From: Flaviramulus_B aquimarinus | GTDB taxonomy: Bacteria > Bacteroidota > Bacteroidia > Flavobacteriales > Flavobacteriaceae | Reading direction: 5' to 3' | Length of the DNA: 64,000 nt | NCBI RefSeq assembly: GCF_039543205.1 | Contig: NZ_BAABJH010000001.1 | Coordinates: 930,001 to 994,000 of the forward strand | Shown here: positions 17,040 to 25,654 of the stretch, one piece after another | Layout of the letters: every line of letters starts with the position of its first letter | Numbering within the stretch: position 1 is the first letter of the stretch | Notes under the pieces: generated by a model | Told to the model about the DNA's origin: nothing | Databases searched by the model: none | What the model saw: the letters and a program-made list of their open reading frames with translations, nothing else | Position numbers and translations under genes: made by a program

Positions 17040-17954
17040 TTAATCTCTAATTAATGGCATTGTCGTACAACGTAGTAAACCTTCTTGTTTTCCAATTTCT
17101 GCATAAGGCACTTCTTCTACTGTAAAACCTTGTTCTCTTAACCAATTATTTAAACGTGTAAAGTTCTTTTCGGAAATAATAACCTCTTCAGAAATTGAAA
17201 AAATATTACTATTCATCTGATACATTTCATCTTTTGTTATTTCAAAAATGTTTTCTTTTCCAAAGAAATCTACCAACCATTGGTATTCGCTTTCAACTAA
17301 AAATCCGTTTTTATGTATAATGGCTTTACCTTGTCCTATGGGTTGAAAACAGCAATCTAAATGCAAAGCATTTTCTTTAGCATTAGTATTTGATTTTCTG
17401 AGTTCAAAAGACTTGACTATTTTATCTGGAAATAATTCCTGAATAGCAATTACAGCATCTATGTTAGTCCTTGCAGTTATTAACTCTGGATAATCTTCTC
17501 CTGTATACGTACCTATAAAAATGTAATCATTCCAAGGCATGACATCACCGCCTTCAACATGACATGCTTCTGGTAATATAATTCTGTTTTTTCGGTCTAT
17601 TTTATTCCATATATGTCTTATGGCTTCTACTTCTTCTTCTCTATTGGGAAGAATATTTGCTCTTATAATTTTATCTTCAATAACAAAAGCTATATCTCTT
17701 GAGAATATTTGGTTACAATCTTTAATAACTTTTGGTCTAAAAACGGTAACATCATATTTTTCAAAAACTTTAGCAACGGCCTCCATTTCTATAATCATGT
17801 CTGCTTCTTTAGGGTAGTCTCCAGCTAAAACATGTTCAATACTTTTAGGGTCATAGCAGTCTTCAACTTTTGGAGTTGGCCCATTACTTTCTGCTGTACC
17901 TAAAATCACAGCACGCAATCTAGAAGTTTCATTTTGGATATTTAATTCTAACAT
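17040..17954 (-). CDS. DDAH/arginine deiminase-family hydrolase
   Basis: This 304-residue protein is an amidinotransferase-fold enzyme. It shows FSRDIAFVI and EACHVEGGDVMPW (about residue 133, carrying the His-Glu and Gly-Gly-Asp elements), LHLDCCFQPI (catalytic His), and the C-terminal nucleophile loop LLRCTTMPL. This pattern is shared by dimethylarginine dimethylaminohydrolase and arginine deiminase, which cleave guanidino groups to give citrulline. It is the first gene of a pair with ctlX. Arginine deiminase proper is longer, about 400 residues, so a DDAH-like or short deiminase role is more likely. Confidence 0.85.
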   Translation of the reverse strand: MLELNIQNETSRLRAVILGTAESNGPTPKVEDCYDPKSIEHVLAGDYPKEADMIIEMEAVAKVFEKYDVTVFRPKVIKDCNQIFSRDIAFVIEDKIIRANILPNREEEVEAIRHIWNKIDRKNRIILPEACHVEGGDVMPWNDYIFIGTYTGEDYPELITARTNIDAVIAIQELFPDKIVKSFELRKSNTNAKENALHLDCCFQPIGQGKAIIHKNGFLVESEYQWLVDFFGKENIFEITKDEMYQMNSNIFSISEEVIISEKNFTRLNNWLREQGFTVEEVPYAEIGKQEGLLRCTTMPLIRD

Positions 17955-17997
17955 ATATAGAAAAAAGAGGTTTATTTAGCATAACAATCAATGGAGT

Positions 17998-18005
17998 CAA
18001 AACTA
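17998..18005 (-). promoter_or_regulatory. -7 promoter element of the guanidino-hydrolase pair
   Basis: The minus strand reads TAGTTTTG, a match to TAnnTTTG, about 44 bases before the first gene. No -33 element is evident, so support is partial. Confidence 0.4.
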
Positions 18006-18054
18006 ACAATAATTAAAGACTTTTTGAATTATTCTTAAAAATTTTGCTTTAAAA

Positions 18055-18086
18055 AAGAAAAGTTTCATGAAAAAATCATGAAACTC
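18055..18086 (-). terminator. intrinsic terminator after gltA
   Basis: A perfect 10-base stem (AGTTTCATGA with TCATGAAACT, 5-base loop) is followed on the minus strand by a U-rich stretch. It lies 28 bases after the gltA stop. Confidence 0.8.
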
Positions 18087-18112
18087 AACAATACTCTAAA
18101 ATATTTTAAAAC

Positions 18113-19399
18113 TTACCTTTTGTTAATAGGCACAAATTTTCTTTCTCTTTCACCAATATAAAGTTGTCTTGGTCGACCAATAGGCTCTTTACGTAATCGC
18201 ATTTCTCGCCATTGCGAAATCCAACCAGGTAAACGACCTAAAGCAAACATGACTGTAAACATATCTGTTGGTATACCCATACCTCTATAAATAATTCCTG
18301 AGTAGAAATCTACATTGGGGTATAGTTTACGTTTCACAAAGTATTCATCGTTCAAGGCTTCTTGTTCAAGACTTTTTGCTATATCTAGAATAGGATCTTC
18401 TATTCCTAAATCTCCTAAAACCTCATCTGCGGCTACTTTAATGATTCTTGCTCTAGGATCAAAGTTTTTATACACACGATGTCCAAAACCCATTAAACGG
18501 AATGGATCTGATTTATCTTTGGCTTTAGCCATATATTTCTTAGTATCTCCTCCGTCTTCTTTGATAGCTTCTAACATTTCTAAAACGGCTTGGTTAGCAC
18601 CACCATGTAGTGGACCCCAAAGTGCTGAAATTCCTGCTGAAAGCGAAGCAAATAATCCTGCATGCGATGAGCCTACAATTCTAACTGTTGAAGTAGAACA
18701 GTTCTGTTCATGATCGGCATGTAGAATTAAAAGTTTATCTAAAGCATTAACTAAAATTGGATTTTGTGAATACTCTTCATTTGGGCTTTTAAACATCATT
18801 TTTAAGATGTTTTCAACATAACCTAAATTTTTATCTCCATAGTCAAGTGGTAAACCACTTTTCTTACGCATAGTCCAAGCAACTAAAACGGGAAACTTAC
18901 CTAAAATACGCACTACAGAATTGTACATTTCTTCTTCTGAATCTACATTAACAGATGTAGGGTTAAATGCTGTTAATGCACTTGTCAAAGAAGATAGGAC
19001 ACCCATTGGATGTGCGGCTTTTGGAAAAGCATCTAATATCTTTTTAACATCTTCGTCTACGATAGAGTTTTTCTTAATGTCTTCATGAAATTTATCAAGT
19101 TCTTCTTTAGTAGGAAGTTCTCCAAAAATCAAAAGAAAAGCCACTTCCAAGAAATCTGCTTTTTCTGCTAATTCCTCTATAGAATAACCACAATATCTCA
19201 AAATACCTTTTTCTCCATCTAAAAATGTAATAGCACTTTCGCAGGAACCTGTATTTTTATATCCTGGATCTAAGGTTATAAAGCCTCCAGTAGCGCCTCT
19301 AAGGTTTTTTATATCTATTGCAACTTCGTTTTCTGTTCCTTCAATTAAAGGTAATTCATGTTTTTTACCATCTATTTCTATGGTAGCTGTATTAGCCAT
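18113..19399 (-). CDS. gltA: citrate synthase
   Basis: GltA condenses acetyl-CoA with oxaloacetate to citrate, the entry step of the TCA cycle. The 428-residue length and N-terminal beta-strand extension (about residues 1-55) fit the hexameric bacterial type. Active-site signatures are HADHEQNCSTSTVR, GPLHGGANQAVLEML (His) and GFGHRVYKNFDPRARI (His and Asp-region residues). It has its own terminator and is separated from enolase by a second one, so the two genes are transcribed independently or by partial readthrough. Confidence 0.97.
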   Translation of the reverse strand: MANTATIEIDGKKHELPLIEGTENEVAIDIKNLRGATGGFITLDPGYKNTGSCESAITFLDGEKGILRYCGYSIEELAEKADFLEVAFLLIFGELPTKEELDKFHEDIKKNSIVDEDVKKILDAFPKAAHPMGVLSSLTSALTAFNPTSVNVDSEEEMYNSVVRILGKFPVLVAWTMRKKSGLPLDYGDKNLGYVENILKMMFKSPNEEYSQNPILVNALDKLLILHADHEQNCSTSTVRIVGSSHAGLFASLSAGISALWGPLHGGANQAVLEMLEAIKEDGGDTKKYMAKAKDKSDPFRLMGFGHRVYKNFDPRARIIKVAADEVLGDLGIEDPILDIAKSLEQEALNDEYFVKRKLYPNVDFYSGIIYRGMGIPTDMFTVMFALGRLPGWISQWREMRLRKEPIGRPRQLYIGERERKFVPINKR

Positions 19400-19515
19400 A
19401 TGCTCTAGTAAATTTATTAAGTTATGCGGAATGCTAAATTACGAAATATCCCTCTATTTTTAAAGATTATTATGAATGATTTAACCAATTGATATATTAT
19501 TAAAATTGATCATAA

Positions 19516-19550
19516 AAAAAAGCGATTATTAAAAAAATAATCGCTTTTTA
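19516..19550 (-). terminator. intrinsic terminator after eno
   Basis: A perfect 11-base stem (AAGCGATTATT with AATAATCGCTT, 5-base loop) has A/T runs on both sides and can work in either direction. It lies 23 bases downstream of the enolase stop. Confidence 0.8.
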
Positions 19551-19569
19551 TAAAATATTTGATTAAGGG

Positions 19570-20862
19570 TTACTTAATCTTAAATGCTTTCTCTTGTGGG
19601 AAGTAAGCAACTTCTCCAAGCTCTTCTTCAATACGTAATAATTGATTGTATTTTGCCATACGGTCACTACGTGAAGCCGAGCCTGTTTTAATTTGACCTG
19701 TGTTTAATGCTACTGCTAAATCTGCAATGGTATTATCTTCTGTTTCACCAGAACGGTGAGACATTACCGATGTATACCCAGCATTATGTGCCATATTTAC
19801 GGCAGCAATAGTTTCTGTTAAGGTACCTATTTGGTTTACTTTTATAAGAATTGAATTTGCTATACCATTTTCAATACCTCTTGATAAACGCTCTACATTG
19901 GTTACAAATAAATCATCTCCAACTAATTGTACTTTATCACCTACTAATTCCGTTAAGTATTTCCAACCATCCCAGTCATTTTCATCCATACCATCTTCTA
20001 TAGAAATAATTGGATATTTTTCAACAAGTTCTGCTAAATAATCGGCTTGTTCTTTACTAGACCTTACTTTACCTGAATCACCTTCAAATAATGTATAATC
20101 ATATTTCCCATTTTCATAAAATTCAGCAGAAGCACAATCTAAAGCTATTTTTACTTCGTCACCAAATTTATAACCCGCATTTTCAACGGCTTTTGCTATA
20201 GTCTCTAAAGCATCTTCAGTACCTCCTTCTAAGTTTGGAGCAAAACCACCTTCATCACCTACAGCAGTGCTTAAGTTTCTGTCGTGTAATACCTTTTTAA
20301 GGTTATGGAAAATCTCTGTTCCCATTTGCATGGCATGTGTAAAGTTTTTTGCTTTTACAGGCATAACCATAAATTCTTGGAATGCAATTGGTGCATCACT
20401 ATGAGAACCTCCATTGATGATATTCATCATTGGTAATGGTAAAGTGTTAGCAGAAACACCACCTACATATCTATATAATGGCATGTTTAATTCGTTAGCA
20501 GCAGCTTTTGCAACAGCTAAAGACACTCCTAAAATAGCATTAGCGCCTAATTTTGATTTATTTGGAGTACCATCTAAATCAATCATCATTTTATCGATTA
20601 AATTCTGTTCGAATACTGAAACTCCTAATAGCTCTTCTGCAATTATAGAGTTTACATTTTCAACAGCTTTTAAAACACCTTTTCCCATATAAGTATTTCC
20701 TCCATCACGCAACTCAACAGCTTCATGCTCTCCAGTTGATGCTCCTGATGGTACAGCAGCTCTACCTAATATATTATTTTCAGTTACTACATCTACTTCA
20801 ACTGTTGGATTTCCTCTTGAATCTAGAATTTGTCTCGCGTGGACATTAATTATAATACTCAT
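19570..20862 (-). CDS. eno: enolase (phosphopyruvate hydratase)
   Basis: Enolase converts 2-phosphoglycerate to phosphoenolpyruvate in glycolysis. All 430 residues of the standard bacterial enzyme are present. Visible signatures are GAASTGEHEAVELRD-type loop (here GASTGEHEAVELRD), GGSHSDAPIAFQEFM, the Mg-binding region SIEDGMDENDWDGW and GDDLFVTN, the catalytic Lys region ILIKVNQIGT and SHRSGETEDNTIADLAV. A TAAATTTG -7 element lies 31 bases upstream. Confidence 0.97.
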   Translation of the reverse strand: MSIIINVHARQILDSRGNPTVEVDVVTENNILGRAAVPSGASTGEHEAVELRDGGNTYMGKGVLKAVENVNSIIAEELLGVSVFEQNLIDKMMIDLDGTPNKSKLGANAILGVSLAVAKAAANELNMPLYRYVGGVSANTLPLPMMNIINGGSHSDAPIAFQEFMVMPVKAKNFTHAMQMGTEIFHNLKKVLHDRNLSTAVGDEGGFAPNLEGGTEDALETIAKAVENAGYKFGDEVKIALDCASAEFYENGKYDYTLFEGDSGKVRSSKEQADYLAELVEKYPIISIEDGMDENDWDGWKYLTELVGDKVQLVGDDLFVTNVERLSRGIENGIANSILIKVNQIGTLTETIAAVNMAHNAGYTSVMSHRSGETEDNTIADLAVALNTGQIKTGSASRSDRMAKYNQLLRIEEELGEVAYFPQEKAFKIK

Positions 20863-20893
20863 AATTTGTTTGTTTTTAAACTTTTAATTACTT

Positions 20894-20901
20894 CAAATTT
20901 A
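20894..20901 (-). promoter_or_regulatory. -7 promoter element of eno
   Basis: The minus strand reads TAAATTTG, matching TAnnTTTG, 31 bases before the enolase ATG. No -33 match at the expected distance. Confidence 0.45.
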
Positions 20902-20969
20902 CGGCTAAATCTTGTTTTTTTTGGGATGTTTTTTAAGAAATTCAAAAAATTACATCTATAACGTTTTAG

Positions 20970-21012
20970 TAAAATAAAACCTCAAAAATAGTCGATTACA
21001 TTTGAGGTTTTA
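20970..21012 (-). terminator. intrinsic terminator after carA
   Basis: An 11-base stem (AAAACCTCAAA with TTTGAGGTTTT) with a 13-base loop lies just after the carA stop, followed by a U-rich stretch on the minus strand. Confidence 0.7.
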
Positions 21013-21019
21013 GTTGATT

Positions 21020-22123
21020 TTATTTCTTGATATTTTCAATAAACTGGTCGAAAAGGTATACTGAATCATGTGGTCCAGGACTAGCTTCTGGATGATATTG
21101 TACTGAAAAACAGTTTTTATTTTTCATAGCTAAACCTGCAACAGTATGGTCATTTAAATGCACATGTGTTACCTCTAACTCTAAATTCGCTTCTGCTTCT
21201 TCTCTATTTACGGCAAAACCATGATTTTGAGAAGTGATTTCACCTTTTCCTGTAACCATGTTTTTTACGGGGTGATTTATACCTCTGTGCCCATTATGCA
21301 TTTTATAAGTTGAAACACCATTGGCAAGCGCAATAACTTGATGCCCTAAACAAATACCAAATAATGGCAAATCTCGCTTTATAATTTCTTTAGCAACTTC
21401 TTGAGCTTCAACTAAAGGTTCAGGATCTCCTGGTCCGTTTGATAAAAAATATCCGTCTGGTTTAAATGCTTCTAAGTCTTCAAATTTGGCATTATATGGA
21501 AACACTTTAATATATGCATCTCTGCTTGCTATATTACGCAGAATGTTCTTTTTAATACCTATATCTAAAGCTGCTACTTTATAAGTTGCATTTTCGTCCC
21601 CAAAATAATAAGGTTCTTTAGTTGACACTTGTGAAGCCAATTCTAAACCTTCCATATTTGGCACTTTAGCTAATTGTTGCTTTAAGCCTTCAATATTATC
21701 TACTTCTGTAGAAATAACAGCATTCATGGCCCCATGATCTCTAATATAGCTTACTAAAGCTCTAGTATCTACATCTGATATGGCTAACAAATCATTGTCT
21801 TGAAGAAAATCTTCTAACGAACCGTCGGCATCATCTCTAGAATATTCGTAGCTAAAGTTTTTAACGATAAGTCCAGCAATTTTGATTGAATCTGATTCTA
21901 CTTCATCATTATTGACGCCATAGTTTCCAATATGCGCATTGGTTGCAACCATTAACTGACCATAATACGATGGGTCTGTAAAAATTTCTTGATAACCAGT
22001 CATTCCTGTGTTAAAACATACTTCTCCAAATGAAGTTCCTTGTTTATTACCAACTGCTTTACCGTAAAAAATAGTACCATCAGCTAGAAGTACGATGGCT
22101 TTTTGTCTTTTTTGATATTTCAT
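21020..22123 (-). CDS. carA: carbamoyl-phosphate synthase small subunit
   Basis: CarA is the glutamine amidotransferase subunit that supplies ammonia to CarB for carbamoyl phosphate, used in pyrimidine and arginine synthesis. The 367-residue protein has the N-terminal CPSase domain (LADGTIFYGKAVG, GMTGYQEIFTDPSY) and a class I GATase domain. The nucleophile Cys is in FGICLGHQ and the His/Glu pair in YHPEASPGP. The partner carB is not adjacent. The gene follows rplQ with a terminator between. Confidence 0.97.
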   Translation of the reverse strand: MKYQKRQKAIVLLADGTIFYGKAVGNKQGTSFGEVCFNTGMTGYQEIFTDPSYYGQLMVATNAHIGNYGVNNDEVESDSIKIAGLIVKNFSYEYSRDDADGSLEDFLQDNDLLAISDVDTRALVSYIRDHGAMNAVISTEVDNIEGLKQQLAKVPNMEGLELASQVSTKEPYYFGDENATYKVAALDIGIKKNILRNIASRDAYIKVFPYNAKFEDLEAFKPDGYFLSNGPGDPEPLVEAQEVAKEIIKRDLPLFGICLGHQVIALANGVSTYKMHNGHRGINHPVKNMVTGKGEITSQNHGFAVNREEAEANLELEVTHVHLNDHTVAGLAMKNKNCFSVQYHPEASPGPHDSVYLFDQFIENIKK

Positions 22124-22155
22124 ATTTTTTTTGAAAAGTTTTACAAAATTGCATA

Positions 22156-22190
22156 AAAAAAAGGATAAACTAAAATAGTTTATCCTTTTT
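22156..22190 (-). terminator. intrinsic terminator after rplQ
   Basis: A perfect 13-base stem (AAAAGGATAAACT with AGTTTATCCTTTT, 5-base loop) with A/T runs lies 21 bases after the rplQ stop. It marks the end of the ribosomal-protein cluster. Confidence 0.85.
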
Positions 22191-22210
22191 ATATTAAATG
22201 CTTATTAACA

Positions 22211-22684
22211 TTATTCTTCTTCGTTTGATGCTTTAGTTTCAACTGGAGTAGCTACAGCTGGTTTTGAACCGCCTCTTCTACTTCTTCTAGTTGTTTTCTT
22301 AGCTTTTTTCTCTGCATTATAGATTTCATTGTAATCTACAAGCTCAATCATAGCCATATCTGCATTATCTCCCAAACGATTTCCTAGTTTAATAATTCTA
22401 GTATAACCTCCAGGTCTGTCAGCTACTTTTGTGGCAACTTCTCTAAACAATTCAGTTACTGCATCTTTTTGTCTAAGACGAGACATTACAATACGTCTGT
22501 TGTGTGTTGTATCTTCTTTAGACTTAGTAATCATAGGTTCAACAAATTGCTTTAAAGCTTTTGCCTTAGCTACTGTAGTATTAATACGCTTATGTTCTAT
22601 TAATGAACAAGCCATATTTGCCAGCATGGCTTTTCTGTGAGCGGTTTGTCTTCCTAAATGGTTTATTTTTTTTCCGTGTCTCAT
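22211..22684 (-). CDS. rplQ: 50S ribosomal protein L17
   Basis: L17 is recognised by its start MRHGKKINHLGRQTAHRKAM and LIEHKRINTTVAKAK. The core ends near residue 120; a 35-residue Lys/Arg- then Glu-rich tail (TTRRSRRGG and onward) extends it to 157 residues, a common Bacteroidota form. It is the last gene of the alpha-operon segment, 59 bases after rpoA, and is followed by a terminator. Confidence 0.97.
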   Translation of the reverse strand: MRHGKKINHLGRQTAHRKAMLANMACSLIEHKRINTTVAKAKALKQFVEPMITKSKEDTTHNRRIVMSRLRQKDAVTELFREVATKVADRPGGYTRIIKLGNRLGDNADMAMIELVDYNEIYNAEKKAKKTTRRSRRGGSKPAVATPVETKASNEEE

Positions 22685-22743
22685 GACATTTGTTTTATCA
22701 TCTTGCTACCAAACTCGTAATTCGAGGAGCAAAATATGATTAA

Positions 22744-23736
22744 TTAATCTTTATCTAATTTATATTTACTTAAATCCATTCCAAAGTTTAAACCTTTAAC
22801 ATTTACAAGCTCTTCTAGTTCAGTTAAAGACTTCTTACCGAAGTTTCTGAATTTCATTAAATCATTTTTATTGAATGACACTAAGTCTCCTAAAGTATCA
22901 ACTTCTGCAGCTTTTAAACAGTTAAGTGCACGTACAGATAAATCCATATCGATTAACTTTGTTTTAAGCAACTGACGCATGTGAAGTGATTCTTCATCAT
23001 AAGTTTCAGTTTGTGCAATTTCATCAGCTTCTAAAGTGATACGCTCATCAGAGAATAACATGAAGTGGTGAATTAAGGTTTTTGCGCCTTCTGTTAAAGC
23101 ATCTTGTGGTGTAATTGAACCGTCAGTAATGATTTCAAAAACTAATTTTTCATAATCTGTTTTTTGCTCAACACGATAGTTTTCAATACTATACTTAACA
23201 TTTTTTATTGGTGTATAAATTGAATCTGTAAAGATAGTGCCTATTGGTGCTGAAGCTTTCTTATTTTCTTCTGCAGGCACATACCCTCTACCTTTTTCAA
23301 TTGTAATTTCCATATTGAAATTTACTTTTGGATCTAAGTTACAGATTACTAATTCTGTATTTAAAACTTGGAATCCTGAAATAAATTTTTGAAAATCTCC
23401 AGCTGTGATTCTATCTTGACCAGAAATTGAAATTGAAATTGATTCGTTATCAATATCTTCAATTTGTCTTTTAAAACGAACTTGCTTTAAGTTTAAGATG
23501 ATTTCTGTTACATCTTCAACCACACCTGCTATTGCGGAAAACTCGTGGTCTACACCTTCAATTCTAACCGATGTTATTGCAAATCCTTCTAAAGAAGATA
23601 ATAAAACTCTCCTTAGCGCATTACCTACTGTTAGTCCGTAACCAGGTTCTAAAGGTCTGAATTCGAATTTACCTTCGAAATCAGTAGAATCAATCATGAT
23701 TACTTTGTCGGGCTTTTGAAAATTAAATACTGCCAT
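22744..23736 (-). CDS. rpoA: RNA polymerase alpha subunit
   Basis: The alpha subunit dimerises to nucleate RNA polymerase assembly. The 330-residue protein shows the N-terminal domain with GYGLTVGNALRRVLLSS (residues 33-49) and the C-terminal domain with LSVRALNCLKAAEVDTLGDL (about 266-285) that contacts upstream DNA and activators. It lies between rpsD (95 bases upstream) and rplQ (59 bases downstream), the usual alpha-operon order. Confidence 0.98.
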   Translation of the reverse strand: MAVFNFQKPDKVIMIDSTDFEGKFEFRPLEPGYGLTVGNALRRVLLSSLEGFAITSVRIEGVDHEFSAIAGVVEDVTEIILNLKQVRFKRQIEDIDNESISISISGQDRITAGDFQKFISGFQVLNTELVICNLDPKVNFNMEITIEKGRGYVPAEENKKASAPIGTIFTDSIYTPIKNVKYSIENYRVEQKTDYEKLVFEIITDGSITPQDALTEGAKTLIHHFMLFSDERITLEADEIAQTETYDEESLHMRQLLKTKLIDMDLSVRALNCLKAAEVDTLGDLVSFNKNDLMKFRNFGKKSLTELEELVNVKGLNFGMDLSKYKLDKD

Positions 23737-23831
23737 ATGTTTCTTCGTTTTAATTGTTATTTAGTTGCGCGGTCTATAAGTTTGAAGAAGACTAATAAAC
23801 CCTTTGGCTAAATACCAATATGATTAATTTA

Positions 23832-24437
23832 TTATTTTGAGTATAATTCGACGATGAATTGTTCGTTTATGTTTTCTGGAATTTGAATTCTGGCAGGAAC
23901 AGAAACATAAGTTCCTTGTTTCGTGTCATCATTCCATGTAATCCACTCATAAACATGACTTGAGTTAGAAAGTGATCTTTCTATAGCTTCTAGTGATTTT
24001 GATTTTTCTCTTACAGCAACAACATCTCCTGCTTTTAATGAATAAGAAGGAATATTTACTAATTCCCCATTTACAGTAATATGTCTGTGAGATACTAATT
24101 GTCTAGCACCACTTCTTGTAGGAGCAATTCCCATTCTGAAAACAACATTGTCTAATCTAGACTCGCAAAGTTGTAATAAAACTTCACCTGTAATACCTTG
24201 AGCAGCTCTAGCTTTTTTAAACAATCCTCTAAATTGTCTTTCTAAAATACCATAGGTATATTTAGCTTTCTGCTTTTCCATTAATTGGATTGCATATTCA
24301 GATTTTTTTCCACGACGTCTTGCGTTTCCGTGTTGCCCAGGAGGGTAATTTCTTTTTTCGAAAGACTTATCATCTCCGAATATAGCTTCGCCAAATTTAC
24401 GAGCTATTTTAGTTTTAGGACCAGTATATCTTGCCAT
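23832..24437 (-). CDS. rpsD: 30S ribosomal protein S4
   Basis: S4 binds 16S rRNA early in 30S assembly. The 201-residue protein begins MARYTGPKTKIARKFGEAIF and carries the S4 RNA-binding domain (CESRLDNVVFRMG, ARQLVSHRHITVNG, about residues 90-130). It lacks the Cys zinc ligands of some bacterial S4 proteins in its N-terminal arm. An unusually long 228-base gap with an intrinsic terminator separates it from rpsK, so it may start its own unit (with rpoA and rplQ). Confidence 0.97.
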   Translation of the reverse strand: MARYTGPKTKIARKFGEAIFGDDKSFEKRNYPPGQHGNARRRGKKSEYAIQLMEKQKAKYTYGILERQFRGLFKKARAAQGITGEVLLQLCESRLDNVVFRMGIAPTRSGARQLVSHRHITVNGELVNIPSYSLKAGDVVAVREKSKSLEAIERSLSNSSHVYEWITWNDDTKQGTYVSVPARIQIPENINEQFIVELYSK

Positions 24438-24542
24438 TTTAAATTTGTTTTGAGAGTGATTATGAATTAAGGTCTTAATCTTATCCTTCGATAATCGTTG
24501 ATCTCTCGTTAATACTTGTTAATTATTTATTTTTTTTGGTCT

Positions 24543-24550
24543 GCAAATTT
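24543..24550 (-). promoter_or_regulatory. possible -7 element before rpsD
   Basis: The minus strand reads TAAATTTG just downstream of the rpsK/rpsD terminator, about 105 bases before rpsD. It matches TAnnTTTG, but no -33 element is seen, so a promoter here is only suggested. Confidence 0.4.
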
Positions 24551-24554
24551 ATGC

Positions 24555-24594
24555 AAAAAATTAATATCATCTGCTAAACAGATGATATTAATTT
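24555..24594 (-). terminator. intrinsic terminator between rpsK and rpsD
   Basis: A perfect stem of about 16-17 bases (core AATATCATCTG with CAGATGATATT, 5-base loop) is followed on the minus strand by six U residues. It is one of the strongest terminator-like structures in the window yet lies inside the alpha operon. Confidence 0.8.
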
Positions 24595-24665
24595 TATTTA
24601 CGATTTTTTATTTCTGATATACGATTCAAAACAATTAAATATCGTAAACCTAAAATCATAATTCG

Positions 24666-25049
24666 TTAGACTCTTCTTCTTTTTGGTGGACGACATCCAT
24701 TATGAGGTAATGGTGTAACATCAATAATTTCTGTTACTTCAATTCCTGCATTATGGATAGAACGTATAGCTGATTCTCTACCATTTCCAGGTCCTTTAAC
24801 ATAAACCTTTACTTTTTTTAATCCAGCTTCTGTTGCTACTCCTGCAGCATCTTCAGCAGCTAATTGAGCAGCATAAGGTGTGTTTTTCTTTGAACCTCTA
24901 AATCCCATTTTACCAGCAGATGACCATGAAATTACGTCTCCTTTTTTGTTGGTAAGTGAAATAATGATGTTGTTAAATGAAGCTGTTACGTGTGCTTCTC
25001 CAACTGCATCAACTATAACTTTCCGTTTTTTTGTGCTTGTCTTTGCCAT
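24666..25049 (-). CDS. rpsK: 30S ribosomal protein S11
   Basis: S11 lies on the platform of the 30S subunit and contacts mRNA near the E site. The 127-residue protein shows TASFNNIIISLTNKKGDVISW, GFRGSKKNTPYAAQLAAE, and the C-terminal PLPHNGCRPPKRRRV (each typical). It is 106 bases downstream of rpsM and is followed by an intrinsic terminator before rpsD. Confidence 0.98.
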   Translation of the reverse strand: MAKTSTKKRKVIVDAVGEAHVTASFNNIIISLTNKKGDVISWSSAGKMGFRGSKKNTPYAAQLAAEDAAGVATEAGLKKVKVYVKGPGNGRESAIRSIHNAGIEVTEIIDVTPLPHNGCRPPKRRRV

Positions 25050-25122
25050 ATTTTCTAGTGCTTAGTATTAGTTGATAGTCGCTAGAATCCTAAACCGTGA
25101 TTTCAAACAGATTCCTTCCAAC

Positions 25123-25144
25123 GTCTAAAGACTAAAGACTAAAT
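25123..25144. repeat. heptanucleotide tandem repeat, 3 copies
   Basis: Three copies of GACTAAA (the first with one change) lie in the rpsM-rpsK gap, just after the rpsM stop in the direction of transcription. Confidence 0.7.
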
Positions 25145-25155
25145 ATTTCTAATTA

Positions 25156-25530
25156 TTACTTAGTTGCCTTTTTCTTGTTAGCAACTGTCTTTCTTCTACC
25201 TTTTCTGGTTCTAGAGTTGTTCTTAGTACGTTGTCCTCTTAACGGAAGACCTGATCTATGACGAATACCTCTATAACATCCAATATCCATTAATCGCTTA
25301 ATGTTCAATTGCGTTTCAGAACGTAATTCACCTTCGATAGTAAAAGACCCAACAGCTTCACGAATACCACTAATTTGGTCATCGGTCCAATCTTGAACTT
25401 TTGTACTTTCATCTACTTTAGCTACTGCTAAAATTTCTTTTGCTCTACTTCTACCTATTCCATAGATATAGGTTAAAGAAATAACTCCTCTTTTGTTTTT
25501 TGGTATGTCTACACCTGCAATTCTTGCCAT
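25156..25530 (-). CDS. rpsM: 30S ribosomal protein S13
   Basis: S13 sits in the 30S head and contacts tRNA and the 50S subunit. The 124-residue protein begins MARIAGVDIPKNKRGVISLT and has the helix-two-turn-helix IYGIGRSRAKEIL and the C-terminal GLPLRGQRTKNNSRTRKGRR. It starts 3 bases after rpmJ. Confidence 0.98.
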   Translation of the reverse strand: MARIAGVDIPKNKRGVISLTYIYGIGRSRAKEILAVAKVDESTKVQDWTDDQISGIREAVGSFTIEGELRSETQLNIKRLMDIGCYRGIRHRSGLPLRGQRTKNNSRTRKGRRKTVANKKKATK

Positions 25531-25533
25531 AAT

Positions 25534-25650
25534 TTACCCTTGTCTTTGTTTAAATCTAGGATTCTTTTTGTTTATCACGTAAAGTCTACCTTTTCTACGC
25601 ACGATTTTACAATCTGCGCTTCTTTTTTTAACGGATGCTCTTACTTTCAT
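25534..25650 (-). CDS. rpmJ: 50S ribosomal protein L36, zinc-free form
   Basis: This 38-residue gene is too short for many gene callers. Translation gives MKVRASVKKRSADCKIVRR and ends NPRFKQRQG, clearly L36. Three of the four zinc ligands of the usual form (two Cys and the His) are replaced; only one Cys remains, so it is the zinc-independent type. It lies between infA (4 bases) and rpsM (3 bases). Confidence 0.95.
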   Translation of the reverse strand: MKVRASVKKRSADCKIVRRKGRLYVINKKNPRFKQRQG

Positions 25651-25654
25651 CTTG

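Noticed and set aside
24555..24594. Hairpin between rpsK and rpsD as a mobile-element inverted repeat
   Set aside because: It has a U-run and a 5-base loop like a terminator; no transposase or target duplication is nearby.
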